Below, in pieces: positions 13,551 through 21,695 of a stretch of DNA of 23,340 nucleotides (its first letter is position 1; every line of letters begins with the position of its first letter). A program made the position numbers and the translations under genes. The notes under the pieces were generated by a model. That model saw only the letters and a program-made list of their open reading frames with translations, made no database searches and was not told the DNA's origin. Source of the stretch: a virus; IMG/VR virus record IMGVR_UViG_3300042566_001062, positions 1 through 23,340 of that record. One strand, given 5' to 3'.

Positions 13551-14639
13551 TTAATTTGAAAGGGGTGCTTTAATTGTTGGATGTGAATCATATCTCCATA
13601 ATTGAATCATATCCATACTATTAGTTGTATTTAATAATTCATCTAAAGTATCATAATTTCTTAATCTTACTTCAGGTAACTCATATGGAGTTCTTGTGAT
13701 TTGTTCTTTTGCTTGCTCAATATGATTTAGATATAAATGTGTATCTCCTAAATTACCAATTAATTCTTCAGGTATCATATTCACTTCTTTAGCAATAATT
13801 TCTAATAGTAATGCATATGAAGCAATGTTGAATGGTAAACCTAAAAATGTATCTACACTTCGTTGATTCCACATTAGGGAGATTGCTCTGCGAGGTATAT
13901 TGTAATTATCATACCATACATCTTGAGGTATTGGATTTGTTACTGGGTTTCCTTTTTCATCTAATACAAAATCCCATTTTGGACATAGGTAGTTTTTTCT
14001 AACTAACATGTACCTTTCTTTCAAACTCAACTCTCTTGTAAAAAATTGAAAATCAGTATGACAAGGAGGAAGAACCATTTGGTCTAATTCACCAACGTTC
14101 CAAGCATTAACTCTATTACGTCTTGAATCTGGGTCTGTTTTAAGTAGATTGATTGAGTTTGCGATTTGGTCTATTATTTCAGTATTTTCACCAATAGTAA
14201 GTCCGTTATGTTTTAGGTATTCTGTTTTACCATACCACCTTCTCCATTGCTTACCATAAATTGGTCCTAAATCTCCCCACTTATTTGCAAACTCGTTATT
14301 GGTTTTTATTTCTTCTACGAATTGTTCCATTGTTAATGGACCAAATGTATCTTTATGATGATAATATCTCTTATAAGCATCACCATCCCAAATGTGACAG
14401 TTATTATCAACAAGGTATTTTATATTAGTGCCACCACGTAAAAACCATAACAATTCAGTTACGATTGATTTAAAGTGCATTTTTTTGGTGGTTAATAATG
14501 GAAATCCTTCGCTCATCTTATATCTGATTTGTCTTCCAAATACTGATTTAGTTCCGGTGCCAGTACGATCTTGTTTTGACACTCCATTATCAAGGATATC
14601 TTGAAGTAAAACTTGATATTGATTATCTATATTATTCAT
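13551..14639 (-). CDS. thyA: Thymidylate synthase ThyA
   Basis: Converts dUMP to dTMP with methylene-tetrahydrofolate, supporting phage DNA synthesis. At 362 residues it is longer than bacterial ThyA (about 264). Motifs: the phosphate-binding DRTGTGT near 24-30, WGDLGPIYGKQWRRW at 121-135, the active-site PPCHTDFQFF with Cys193, and RSVDTFLGLPFNIASY with Asn271, the residue that selects uracil. Extra length lies around 85-125 and 203-250. The insert FVEEIKTNNEFANKWG resembles a segment of the upstream 129-residue protein. Its ATG overlaps the stop of the preceding 46-residue gene in ATGAATAA. Confidence 0.97.
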   Translation of the reverse strand: MNNIDNQYQVLLQDILDNGVSKQDRTGTGTKSVFGRQIRYKMSEGFPLLTTKKMHFKSIVTELLWFLRGGTNIKYLVDNNCHIWDGDAYKRYYHHKDTFGPLTMEQFVEEIKTNNEFANKWGDLGPIYGKQWRRWYGKTEYLKHNGLTIGENTEIIDQIANSINLLKTDPDSRRNRVNAWNVGELDQMVLPPCHTDFQFFTRELSLKERYMLVRKNYLCPKWDFVLDEKGNPVTNPIPQDVWYDNYNIPRRAISLMWNQRSVDTFLGLPFNIASYALLLEIIAKEVNMIPEELIGNLGDTHLYLNHIEQAKEQITRTPYELPEVRLRNYDTLDELLNTTNSMDMIQLWRYDSHPTIKAPLSN

Positions 14640-14772
14640 TTATAATACTTTTTAGTCTCTGAATTTCTTCAATAACATCATCTCCTAATTCAATTTTAGA
14701 CATCATAGTAAGGTCTGCTATCTGATTTTCATACACCTCTAATAGTTGTATCATTGCTTGTTCTTTATTCAT
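14632..14772 (-). CDS. Small acidic helical protein (46 aa)
   Basis: A 46-residue protein starting MNKEQAMIQLLEVYENQIADL, predicted to be entirely helical and acidic. It is locked between neighbours by 8-nt stop/start overlaps at both ends, each using ATGAATAA (14765-14772 and 14632-14639), which strongly suggests a real, translationally coupled gene. No function is recognised; a coiled-coil partner for ThyA or the upstream protein is possible but unproven. Confidence 0.7.
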   Translation of the reverse strand: MNKEQAMIQLLEVYENQIADLTMMSKIELGDDVIEEIQRLKSIINE

Positions 14773-15154
14773 AAATTTCAGTTTTTTCGTTGTTATATGA
14801 TATTGTGATTAACTTTGTTGGGATATTATGATTAGTTTCTTCCAATGATTTCTTCCAATAAGATTTATCAACATCTACTGTTGCTATTTGAGTTCTAATT
14901 CCTTCATTAATCATTTTTGAATTGAAGTATTCTACTCTCTCTTCCAAACTCAACTTTCTTTCCTTAATTTTCAATCCCCACCTTTCAGCAAACTCATTAT
15001 CGGTTTTGATGTAATCGATAAATTCTTCTTGTGTCATTTTCCTCACTTCAATATCACTCCCCTCATACTTAAATTTTTTTTCTACGTTAGGATATGTATT
15101 GCAATAATTTTCATAAACCTCATCTATAATCTGATTATATTTTTCTTTATTCAT
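14765..15154 (-). CDS. Hypothetical protein sharing a segment with ThyA (129 aa)
   Basis: A 129-residue protein starting MNKEKYNQIIDEVYENYC. Residues about 40-60 (MTQEEFIDYIKTDNEFAERWG) match the ThyA insert LTMEQFVEEIKTNNEFANKWG of this window in spacing and most residues, and both proteins have an LSLEER/LSLKER motif. The shared block may be a common interaction module or a recombination trace. The rest has no recognised domain. The stop overlaps the next ATG by 8 nt. Confidence 0.7.
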   Translation of the reverse strand: MNKEKYNQIIDEVYENYCNTYPNVEKKFKYEGSDIEVRKMTQEEFIDYIKTDNEFAERWGLKIKERKLSLEERVEYFNSKMINEGIRTQIATVDVDKSYWKKSLEETNHNIPTKLITISYNNEKTEIYE

Positions 15155-15159
15155 ATTAT

Positions 15160-15444
15160 TTATTTTTTAGGCCTTCTAACTTCAATGGTTACTCTACTTC
15201 CTGTTGGTATTGTATAATAATTAAGCCCTTCTTTTTCTATTATAATCCCATCATCTGTTCTGACAATAGTCGTATAAGTTCTATTGCCATATCTATCTGC
15301 TGTAACATTATGTTCCAACACAACAGCTCCCATAGATCTATTTTCATAGGTAATAAGATCGTATGAGATCCCAATACCTAAAAATAATAGGAAGATAAAA
15401 AGTATAGTAGCAAAAACTGGATTATATTTAAAGAAATCTTTCAT
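15160..15444 (-). CDS. Single-pass membrane protein (94 aa)
   Basis: A 94-residue protein with one N-terminal transmembrane helix (PVFATILFIFLLFLGIGIS, about 9-27) followed by an exported or cytoplasmic beta-rich region (GAVVLEHNVTADRYGNRTYTTIVRTDDGIII) and a basic end (VTIEVRRPKK). No family recognised. It lies 1 nt after a Tat-signal protein in the same run of envelope-directed small genes. Confidence 0.7.
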   Translation of the reverse strand: MKDFFKYNPVFATILFIFLLFLGIGISYDLITYENRSMGAVVLEHNVTADRYGNRTYTTIVRTDDGIIIEKEGLNYYTIPTGSRVTIEVRRPKK

Positions 15445-15445
15445 T

Positions 15446-15826
15446 TTATTTTAATGTTTTCCAAGTTACCAGATTTGTATTTATTCTTATTGATGACACA
15501 TCACCAACATATCCTTTAGGTATTGTAAATGCTCTAACATATTTAAAAGTAGTTCCAGCAAATGTTTCTTGATCGTATTTATAAAGAAAAACAACATTAT
15601 CTTTATTAGCTTCCATAAAATCTTCTAATGAAGATACTCTATGTGTATATACAAAAAATGTTTTTTCTATATATTTGTTAGTATTATCTCTAAAACCAAC
15701 CATAACCGCAGGATTAGGTACCGATATATAATCATATGATTTAGTTTGAGAAAAACCGATAATTGGTAATAATGAAATACCAATAGATGTCGCAATTGTA
15801 TTTTTTAAAAAATTTCTTCTGTTCAT
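15446..15826 (-). CDS. Tat-signal exported protein (126 aa)
   Basis: A 126-residue protein with a twin-arginine signal (MNRRNFLKNTIATSIGISLL, ending near GFSQ), so it should be exported folded through the Tat pathway of the host. The mature 100 residues look beta-rich (FFVYTHRVSSLEDFME, TTFKYVRAFTIPKGYVGD) with no recognised cofactor motif. Tat export of a phage protein is uncommon. It sits between two membrane-anchored small proteins. Confidence 0.75.
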   Translation of the reverse strand: MNRRNFLKNTIATSIGISLLPIIGFSQTKSYDYISVPNPAVMVGFRDNTNKYIEKTFFVYTHRVSSLEDFMEANKDNVVFLYKYDQETFAGTTFKYVRAFTIPKGYVGDVSSIRINTNLVTWKTLK

Positions 15827-15831
15827 AACTT

Positions 15832-16098
15832 TTATTCTGTTTTAGTATTTAATATTTTTTCAAATTTATTAGCGCAAGAAGAATCTTGTTCTTTAAAATA
15901 ATCTAAAGCCATTTCATACCTTCCTACAATTGTTTCTGTATCAAACATCATATTATCTAAGGAATCCATAGCATTATAGTACAAACTTGTTTTTTCTTTT
16001 AGTTGATTTTCTAGATCAACTATTTTATTATTTTGATTATAATTTACATATAATGAAAATAAAAAAAATATAGTTATTGATATTACATAAGCTCTCAT
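15832..16098 (-). CDS. Membrane-anchored coiled-coil protein (88 aa)
   Basis: The start at 16098 (MRAYVISITIFFLFSLYVN) is preferred because it places a membrane anchor at the N-terminus; an in-frame ATG at 16122 overlaps the preceding gene by 13 nt. After the anchor come a coiled-coil-like helix (NKIVDLENQLKEK) and an acidic C-terminal half. It resembles phage i-spanin or scaffold-like small membrane proteins in layout, but it lies far from the lysis genes. Function unknown. Confidence 0.65.
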   Translation of the reverse strand: MRAYVISITIFFLFSLYVNYNQNNKIVDLENQLKEKTSLYYNAMDSLDNMMFDTETIVGRYEMALDYFKEQDSSCANKFEKILNTKTE

Positions 16099-16109
16099 AT
16101 AAATTAAAT

Positions 16110-16685
16110 TTAATCCCACCAACGGGCTGATTTTTGTTTTAAAATTTCAAATATTAAACTTCTACATTTTCGTTGATTATATATCCCAACAAATAATGCT
16201 AGTCCTTTTTTATCTAAATTAGGTTTTAATTGTTTTACTTTTCTAACTGTAGATGGATATTTAGATAAGTATTCATCTAAATTATCTTTTATTGATTCTG
16301 AGTTTATTGTTCTTACTCCATTTTTATCAGGTTCACTAAATATATGATTTATTTCACAATAATCATACTTTTCTAATTCATAGAAACTTTCATGTTCTCG
16401 CTCAATCAAATTCAATACAGTAGTCATCCAGAAGTTATCATAATCTATTTCAGTATGTCTATTATGTTTTACTAGGTACGCTCTTTGTAATTCAATTTTA
16501 TGTTGTAGTACTTTAGTAATATAATAGTCATCCCAATGTCTATCTTGCCAAATGGTTGGTAGCCAATCAATAAGATTAGACATGCTATCTACAAATTGAT
16601 TAAACCAAATAGGTGAGTAATATCGCCAGGTTTTTTTATCCCAAGCAGAATCTTTAGGAATAGGTAATTTAGAATACTTTTTCAT
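16110..16685 (-). CDS. Conserved-looking phage protein (191 aa)
   Basis: A 191-residue protein starting MKKYSKLPIPKDSAWDKK. It is rich in Trp and Asp (WLPTIWQDRHWDDYYITKVLQHKIELQ), which recalls hypothetical proteins common in large phages, but no named domain is recognised. Late Arg/Lys-rich segments could contact nucleic acid. It is the first gene behind the promoter at 16699-16747, with only about 9 nt of leader, and overlaps the following small membrane gene only if that gene uses its upstream start. Confidence 0.75.
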   Translation of the reverse strand: MKKYSKLPIPKDSAWDKKTWRYYSPIWFNQFVDSMSNLIDWLPTIWQDRHWDDYYITKVLQHKIELQRAYLVKHNRHTEIDYDNFWMTTVLNLIEREHESFYELEKYDYCEINHIFSEPDKNGVRTINSESIKDNLDEYLSKYPSTVRKVKQLKPNLDKKGLALFVGIYNQRKCRSLIFEILKQKSARWWD

Positions 16686-16698
16686 AACTTTGATTTAT

Positions 16699-16747
16699 AC
16701 AAATATACTATATATAATTAACATAGAAAAATTTATCTTTTTAGTGG
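16699..16747 (-). promoter_or_regulatory. Phage promoter, -7 TATATTTG
   Basis: CACTAAAAAGATAAATT is followed about 22 nt later by TAGTATATTTGTA. The -7 box fits TAnnTTTG exactly. The distal element lies over the end of the 157-residue gene. It starts the 16685 transcript with a very short leader. Confidence 0.75.
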
Positions 16748-17206
16748 AATTGGACGTTTTTTCAAGTCATATACATAGTCATATAACTCCAGAGTGGTGC
16801 CATCAAAATTTTCCATTATACTAGAAAGTTCTTCTTCTGATATACCTAAATCTCTTTTGAAAGATCGTTTAAGGTTTTTCATAATATCAAACTCTTCTTT
16901 TTCATAATCCTCTATAAGTTTTTTATGCCTAGTTCTTGATAAACTAAAATGAGTTAATTTATCTTCATAGTGTTTAATTTTACTTGTAACATCCTCTACT
17001 AAATAATTTTCATATTCTGCTTGATAAAAATAATCTGATGACTCAAAATCTCCATTATATATCCTATCTCTAAGAGGTTGACGATCATGTAATGTTTTTC
17101 TTGATTGATACCTTCTCCACCAATAAAATTTACTATAACTTTTCTTTTGTAATGATGATAATTTAGCTTCTAAAAACTCTCTTGATAATTTAGTTGGAAA
17201 TTGCAT
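16733..17206 (-). CDS. Basic helical hypothetical protein (157 aa)
   Basis: A 157-residue, mostly helical, charged protein (MQFPTKLSREFLEAKLSSLQ..; YWWRRYQSRKTLHDRQPLRDRIY). Clusters of Arg and aromatic residues in the first third suggest nucleic-acid contact, and a long central helix could form a coiled coil. No domain recognised. It ends inside the promoter region for the next gene and follows the TS-like gene by 16 nt. Confidence 0.7.
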   Translation of the reverse strand: MQFPTKLSREFLEAKLSSLQKKSYSKFYWWRRYQSRKTLHDRQPLRDRIYNGDFESSDYFYQAEYENYLVEDVTSKIKHYEDKLTHFSLSRTRHKKLIEDYEKEEFDIMKNLKRSFKRDLGISEEELSSIMENFDGTTLELYDYVYDLKKRPIPLKR

Positions 17207-17222
17207 AACCTTTATTTTTAGT

Positions 17223-17867
17223 TTAATTTAATAAATCATAATGTCTTGGATAGATATGTAAATTTGTTATCATCCAATTTATTTTACCTACACTATATCC
17301 TGTTTTTTCTGAAACATATTCCATTAACTTTGCAAATGTATATTGATCATTACAATATCCAAAAACTAAGTCAATAGATCTAGCAAATACTGTTAAATGT
17401 AATTTATCTTCATGAACATAAAAATTAAGTACATCATTACATGGAGTATCATACTTATATCGATCTAATTCGTCAAGAGAATAATGTACTATTATTGCAC
17501 GTCTAGTTTCTTTATTTTCTTTAAGGTCAGTTATAACTCTATCTAATTGATTATTATAATTCCAAAAATATCCATAATTACTATTTACTTCAGTAGTATT
17601 TGGTACCATCATATTTTTCCATATCTTGGCACGTTCAGATATTTCTGTAGCATCTCTGTCTCCTTTCATATACCATTCCCATTCATATTCAGCATAGTCT
17701 ATATTAAAATTACGTTTTGGTGTTTTTATTACTTTATCTAAAGGATCTAGTACTGTAAATGATATATTAAATTCTGCTTTTGTATTTGCAAAATCATGAC
17801 CGTAATATCTTAAATACTTAAATAATTCTTCAAATGATTCTGTAGGAGTTTTATATATTCTATTCAT
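17223..17867 (-). CDS. TS-superfamily deoxynucleotide hydroxymethylase (dCMP type?)
   Basis: A divergent, compact (214 aa) member of the thymidylate synthase superfamily, distinct from the ThyA at 13551-14639. It keeps the twin Arg (TRRAIIVHYS, R122-R123), the active-site Cys (DTPCNDVLNF, C143) and RSIDLVFG at 163-170. Aligned without gaps to RSVDTFLGLPFN of ThyA, the uracil-selecting Asn is Asp174 (YCND). Asp at this site marks dCMP hydroxymethylases such as T4 gp42, so the product may be 5-hydroxymethyl-dCMP; dUMP hydroxymethylation is the alternative. Its first codons overlap the dCMP deaminase gene. It suggests modified pyrimidines in the phage DNA. Confidence 0.8.
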   Translation of the reverse strand: MNRIYKTPTESFEELFKYLRYYGHDFANTKAEFNISFTVLDPLDKVIKTPKRNFNIDYAEYEWEWYMKGDRDATEISERAKIWKNMMVPNTTEVNSNYGYFWNYNNQLDRVITDLKENKETRRAIIVHYSLDELDRYKYDTPCNDVLNFYVHEDKLHLTVFARSIDLVFGYCNDQYTFAKLMEYVSEKTGYSVGKINWMITNLHIYPRHYDLLN

Positions 17868-18357
17868 ATTTTTCTATTTCTATAAATTGTTTTAAAAATT
17901 CTATACCTTTTGTATCTCTATAGTTTTCTAAATATACAACTTTTTTTATTCCTGATTGTAGTATTAGTTTAGAGCATTCTATACATGGGGATAATGTTAA
18001 ATATAAAGTAGATCCATCTACAGAATTTCCTGATTTTGCGGCTTTTAAAATAGCATTTACTTCTGCATGAATAGTATGTTGTTTAGTTCCTAGTTTATAT
18101 CTTCCAATATCATCGGTATGTGGATATGTTTCATCTATAGTATCAATATCTATCCAGCCGCCAACATCTGAAGCTATGTATATTTTATCTTCGCAAGAAT
18201 TATCCATTCCAGCAGGAGTACCATTATATCCAAAACTTATCAAATTACCATCTTTAACTAAAACTGCGCCGACTTTTGATCGAACGCAGTGTGATAGTTG
18301 TGATACTTCTTTTGCTATATTTATAAAAACTTTATCTAATCTAGCTTGTTTATTCAT
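17860..18357 (-). CDS. dCMP deaminase
   Basis: Deaminates dCMP to dUMP for ThyA. From 18357 (MNKQARLDK) the protein has 165 residues; an upstream ATG at 18390 would run 29 nt into the vWA gene. Zinc site: HAEVNAI (His97, catalytic Glu99) and PCIECSK (Cys125, Cys128), with VRSKVGAVLVKDG and GYNGTPAG near the N-terminus as in ComEB/T4 Cd deaminases. An insert around 55-85 containing CED and HTDD may hold an allosteric or second metal site. It overlaps the TS-like gene by 8 nt, so the two are coupled. Confidence 0.95.
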   Translation of the reverse strand: MNKQARLDKVFINIAKEVSQLSHCVRSKVGAVLVKDGNLISFGYNGTPAGMDNSCEDKIYIASDVGGWIDIDTIDETYPHTDDIGRYKLGTKQHTIHAEVNAILKAAKSGNSVDGSTLYLTLSPCIECSKLILQSGIKKVVYLENYRDTKGIEFLKQFIEIEKYE

Positions 18358-18361
18358 TTGC

Positions 18362-18976
18362 TTATGTATTTGTAAATGCAAAAGATCCACTTATTGATGA
18401 TCTATATGTAGCTGTTGAAGTGGTTAAGTTAGTTAACATAGCGCCTATTCCAGCAGATGTCGCAGTATAATTAAATGATTTAGAGAATGAATTTGAAATA
18501 CCTAAATTACTAGCAACAGAAAAAGAATCTTGATTTGCTCCAATGTATGCAAATTCCCATTTATAAACTTCTTCTTGTAATTTAATCATTTCTTTTAACT
18601 GTTCATTCGTATATTCACGAGATGAATTTTCTTCTCCATCAGTAATAGTTAAAAACAATACTTTTTCTGGTCTATCTTCTTCTTTTAAACTACTTAGTTC
18701 TTTACCTGCATCTATAATTAATTTGCACATAGAGTCTATCAATGCAGTATTGCCTCTTGGATTAATTTTAATCTCTCCTACTTCTGATGCATTTTTTAAA
18801 CTATGTAATTTTTCATAGTGTGAATCAAATTGAGCTGCTGTTATTGTACAAGTACCAGGTAGGTCAGTTTGTTTTTTAATAAATTCTGTTAATCCTCCTT
18901 CCATATCCTTTTGAATTCCATTCATAGAACCCGAACGATCAATAAGGATAATAATGTGTGTGTAATTACTTTTCAT
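18362..18976 (-). CDS. von Willebrand factor A domain protein
   Basis: A 204-residue vWA-fold protein with a complete metal-ion-dependent adhesion site: DRSGSMNG (Asp13, Ser15, Ser17), Thr77 in RGNTALIDS, and Asp113 in TITDGEEN. It lacks a signal peptide and is probably cytoplasmic. Such proteins mediate metal-dependent protein interactions, for example with MoxR ATPases or in stress and tellurite clusters, and are found in several large phages with unknown role. The Ser/Thr-rich C-terminus (SATYRSSISGSFAFTNT type) is low complexity. It lies between dUTPase and dCMP deaminase in one operon. Confidence 0.9.
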   Translation of the reverse strand: MKSNYTHIIILIDRSGSMNGIQKDMEGGLTEFIKKQTDLPGTCTITAAQFDSHYEKLHSLKNASEVGEIKINPRGNTALIDSMCKLIIDAGKELSSLKEEDRPEKVLFLTITDGEENSSREYTNEQLKEMIKLQEEVYKWEFAYIGANQDSFSVASNLGISNSFSKSFNYTATSAGIGAMLTNLTTSTATYRSSISGSFAFTNT

Positions 18977-18996
18977 TATTTTTATTGTTTTATTTT

Positions 18997-19425
18997 TTAT
19001 GATCCTGTTGATCCAAATCCACCAGTACCTCTTTGAGTATTTCTAGGTTCTAATACTTCTACTACTTCAATATCTTCATATAATACTGGAACTAATACTA
19101 GCTGAACTAATTTCATACCTGGTTCAATAGTAACTGGTTTATTTGTATTTTTTATTACATGTAAATGAATCTCACCTTCGTAATCTTCATCTATTACTTG
19201 AGCTCCAACAGTTAATCCTAATTTTGTAGCTACACCAGATTTATTAAGTGCTAACCACATATAATTTTCTGGGATATGTGCTTTAATACCTGAAGGAATT
19301 AATACTGATTCACCGTTAAATAGAGTAACTGGTTGAAAATCATCTGGGATGTAAAAATCTATACCTGCACTTTGCGGCGTTCCTCTACTTGGAGTTTTTA
19401 CTGGTCGTAACTTTTGTACTTTCAT
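18997..19425 (-). CDS. dut: dUTPase
   Basis: Hydrolyses dUTP to dUMP plus pyrophosphate, preventing uracil incorporation and feeding ThyA. This 142-residue homotrimeric-type enzyme shows all five motifs: AGIDFY (20-25), NKSGVATKLGL (61-71, with Lys-Ser in place of the usual Arg-Ser), QVIDEDYEGEI (76-86), KLVQLVLVPV (105-114) and the C-terminal RGTGGFGSTG (132-141). It overlaps the end of the upstream DUF6378-like gene by 41 nt, suggesting coupled translation. Confidence 0.97.
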   Translation of the reverse strand: MKVQKLRPVKTPSRGTPQSAGIDFYIPDDFQPVTLFNGESVLIPSGIKAHIPENYMWLALNKSGVATKLGLTVGAQVIDEDYEGEIHLHVIKNTNKPVTIEPGMKLVQLVLVPVLYEDIEVVEVLEPRNTQRGTGGFGSTGS

Positions 19426-19690
19426 TGTTTATATTATTTTGATAATCATTTAATGCTGCCATGTAAGAAATACAATCTAATAAATTATCTTCTTTGTGAT
19501 TATATGCTTGTCTTGATAATTTAAGAGCTATCATACAATTATACATGTCTGTAGGAGTTATTTCTTTTCTTGATAATAAAGATGCTATTTTAGCAGCCTC
19601 AATCATACCATCTTGAATAGGACCATACTGTCTTTCCTTTTCTTCAGATCGTTTATAAATTATTTCATTTGCTTTTTCTAAAATATTCAT
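19385..19690 (-). CDS. DUF6378-like protein (101 aa)
   Basis: A 101-residue helical protein starting MNILEKANEIIYKRSEEKERQYG. The pattern RSEEKERQYG..., IASLLSRKEITPTDMYNCMIALKLSRQAYNHKEDNLLDCISYM recalls DUF6378 phage proteins, a helical family sometimes near nucleotide pyrophosphohydrolases; a MazG-like role is speculative. It is the first gene after the promoter at 19694-19744, whose -7 box ends so close to the ATG that the mRNA may be leaderless. Its end overlaps dut by 41 nt. Confidence 0.75.
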   Translation of the reverse strand: MNILEKANEIIYKRSEEKERQYGPIQDGMIEAAKIASLLSRKEITPTDMYNCMIALKLSRQAYNHKEDNLLDCISYMAALNDYQNNINNESTKVTTSKNSK

Positions 19691-19693
19691 ATA

Positions 19694-19744
19694 GTCAAAT
19701 ATACTAAAATTGTTTTAATTAAAAAAAATTATCTTTATAGTATA
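19694..19744 (-). promoter_or_regulatory. Phage promoter, -7 TATATTTG, near-leaderless
   Basis: ACTATAAAGATAATTT is followed about 20 nt on by TAGTATATTTGACTAT and then the ATG of the 101-residue gene. With a start point about 6 nt after the -7 box, transcription would begin at or next to the start codon. Confidence 0.7.
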
Positions 19745-19750
19745 AATACT

Positions 19751-20638
19751 TTATAGTCCTAAGTATTTATTTATATCAGATTTATCTCCCCACTCTCTTT
19801 GAGAATCAATATCACTAGGTTTAATTGTTGGCTTTGGCATATTTTTAGCAACATTCCAAAACCAATCTTCTAATTTACCATATCTTTTCATATAATCCCA
19901 ACCTTTTGCGTCATATGTTTTAATACAATCAAATGGAGTGTCTATATCGCATTCTTTAAGAAACTGTTTATGATAGGTATAAAATTTAGCTCTTCCTAAT
20001 TCTCCTGGTTGTATATTTCTTGCAACAGCTACAGCATTAAATTCGGTATTAGTAAGTGCTATCTGAAGTGTTCTAGATAGTACTCCTGTTGAAAATACGG
20101 TCCACATAGTTGGAATATCCAAATTCTTAAATGCATCATAAAATATTCTAACACCTCCTGCTACAACTTGTTCGTGTTTAAGACCAAAAGGTAAATATTT
20201 TGCTCCAGTCTTTTGAGCAAATTCTTTTGCCCAAGCATTTATAGTTGGCATCGCTGGGGTTTTAAGAAATATAGGAGTAGCACCGTCTTCAATAACTCGA
20301 AGTTGGTGTTCAGATACTTCTTTAGACGCTGGCATAAATAGCACTAATTTTTTATTATACTTTTTTGCAAGATATGTAAGTGAATAAGGTGCATAACCTG
20401 TTCTTGGTGCTACATAAACTAGAGTATCTTCTTTTACTTGGCTGATCATGAAATCTCCCATTTTAGCTTTAGTACCATATTGAAACTCACCATCATCTAT
20501 AAGATTAAACCCATCAACTTGTTTTATTTTAAATTCAAAATCAGGTTTATAATCTTTAGTCATTTCCAAATAGTAGTTTAAATTTCTACCATCTGCCATA
20601 TCTAAATTTGATTGATCTGTTGCTTTATTTATAAACAT
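19751..20638 (-). CDS. Fold-type-II PLP-dependent enzyme
   Basis: A 295-residue enzyme of the tryptophan-synthase-beta/ACC-deaminase fold. GTKAKMGDFMIS (about 55-66) sits where the PLP-binding Lys (GGNK..R type) lies; TGYAPYSLTYLAKKYNKKLVLFMPA matches the SxGNHAxxLAxxA..G....VMP segment; a later FSTGVLSRTLQ replaces the Ser/Gly-rich phosphate loop. It could act on an amino acid such as Ser or Thr. It starts 1 nt after the helical transferase-like gene at 20640-21683, and the pair, with the TS-like hydroxymethylase, would fit DNA base hypermodification. Substrate is inferred only. Confidence 0.7.
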   Translation of the reverse strand: MFINKATDQSNLDMADGRNLNYYLEMTKDYKPDFEFKIKQVDGFNLIDDGEFQYGTKAKMGDFMISQVKEDTLVYVAPRTGYAPYSLTYLAKKYNKKLVLFMPASKEVSEHQLRVIEDGATPIFLKTPAMPTINAWAKEFAQKTGAKYLPFGLKHEQVVAGGVRIFYDAFKNLDIPTMWTVFSTGVLSRTLQIALTNTEFNAVAVARNIQPGELGRAKFYTYHKQFLKECDIDTPFDCIKTYDAKGWDYMKRYGKLEDWFWNVAKNMPKPTIKPSDIDSQREWGDKSDINKYLGL

Positions 20639-20639
20639 A

Positions 20640-21683
20640 TTATTTTAATTTTTTTGCAAAGTCATAGTACTTATCATGGCCCCACGTTTGTTTAAGAATT
20701 GTATTATTACTCATAATTTTTCCATTATTTTTAATAATATGGTCTGGTGATTGGTATTCTTGGAAATATCTAACTACATCGCATGCTCTACTATCTTCGC
20801 AATCTATTGGGTTTAAGTTATATCTTTTTGATAAAAATTGTAGTACTTCATTAATATACTCAAATTCTTTTATTTTTGGACTAACTTTTGGAAATATAGC
20901 TTTTATACATTTAACTGCATTTGTTCCTGCATATACCCATCCTCTTGGATTTACATAATTTGGAAAATATTCACCTAAATCTGCAGCAAATGCAGTAAGT
21001 ACAAAATTTTGTTTTTTAAATCCAATATTATTTAGATGATTATTTCCATAATCTGTTACTTGATATATGTCTTGTCTACCTCCTACAACTCTATCATATA
21101 TAGATCTAACTAAATCTTCTGAATGGTCTAATATAAATCTACGTAAGTGGTTTCCTGTTTGACCTTCAAATGAGAATTGCGGTAGTAAATATCCTTTATT
21201 ATCTGTAAATGGACGAATGCGCTTCTTTAGGTCTTCTTTCCATTCTGGCCATGTATATTTTCCATTTAATATAGAATCAACCACCCAAAAATTACCGAAA
21301 CCATGAGTACCCAGTATATCTTTAATGCCATCTGTTTTATATCTAGGTACATAATTAATACCAGATCCACATAATCTAAATAAATAAAATAGCATAAACC
21401 AATCAAACTCATCTTTAATATCATGATGATTAAAGTGTTTACCCATATTTCTAACATCATTTTCTTTATGCCAAACAGCTTCTGTAAATGCGCAGAATGC
21501 AGCATACTTTCTATGGGCAGTATCATATATAGGTACATGATATATAAGATCATCATTTACATCTTCATATAAATTTCCATCATATGGCATACCTAGACTA
21601 CCATGCTGTTGCATTAATAGACTTTTCTTATCATATTCATCAAGAGCTTCTAAAAGGTCTTGATTTATAATAAATTTATTCAT
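20640..21683 (-). CDS. Helical protein resembling aGPT-PPlase/amino-acid:DNA transferases
   Basis: A 347-residue, mostly helical protein. The segment FDWFMLFYLFRLCGSGINYVPRY with GTHGFGNFW after it, then GQTGNHLRRFILDHSEDLVRSIYDR and a C-terminal CEDSRACDVVRYFQEYQ, recalls from memory the helix-hairpin-helix-derived alpha-glutamyl/putrescinyl thymine pyrophosphorylase families of hypermodified phages, which attach amino acids or polyamines to activated 5-hydroxymethylpyrimidines in DNA. I cannot confirm this without profile searches. It is coupled to the PLP enzyme (1-nt gap) and separated from the SGNH-like gene by an HNH insertion. Confidence 0.5.
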   Translation of the reverse strand: MNKFIINQDLLEALDEYDKKSLLMQQHGSLGMPYDGNLYEDVNDDLIYHVPIYDTAHRKYAAFCAFTEAVWHKENDVRNMGKHFNHHDIKDEFDWFMLFYLFRLCGSGINYVPRYKTDGIKDILGTHGFGNFWVVDSILNGKYTWPEWKEDLKKRIRPFTDNKGYLLPQFSFEGQTGNHLRRFILDHSEDLVRSIYDRVVGGRQDIYQVTDYGNNHLNNIGFKKQNFVLTAFAADLGEYFPNYVNPRGWVYAGTNAVKCIKAIFPKVSPKIKEFEYINEVLQFLSKRYNLNPIDCEDSRACDVVRYFQEYQSPDHIIKNNGKIMSNNTILKQTWGHDKYYDFAKKLK

Positions 21684-21695
21684 TAGTTTATCTTA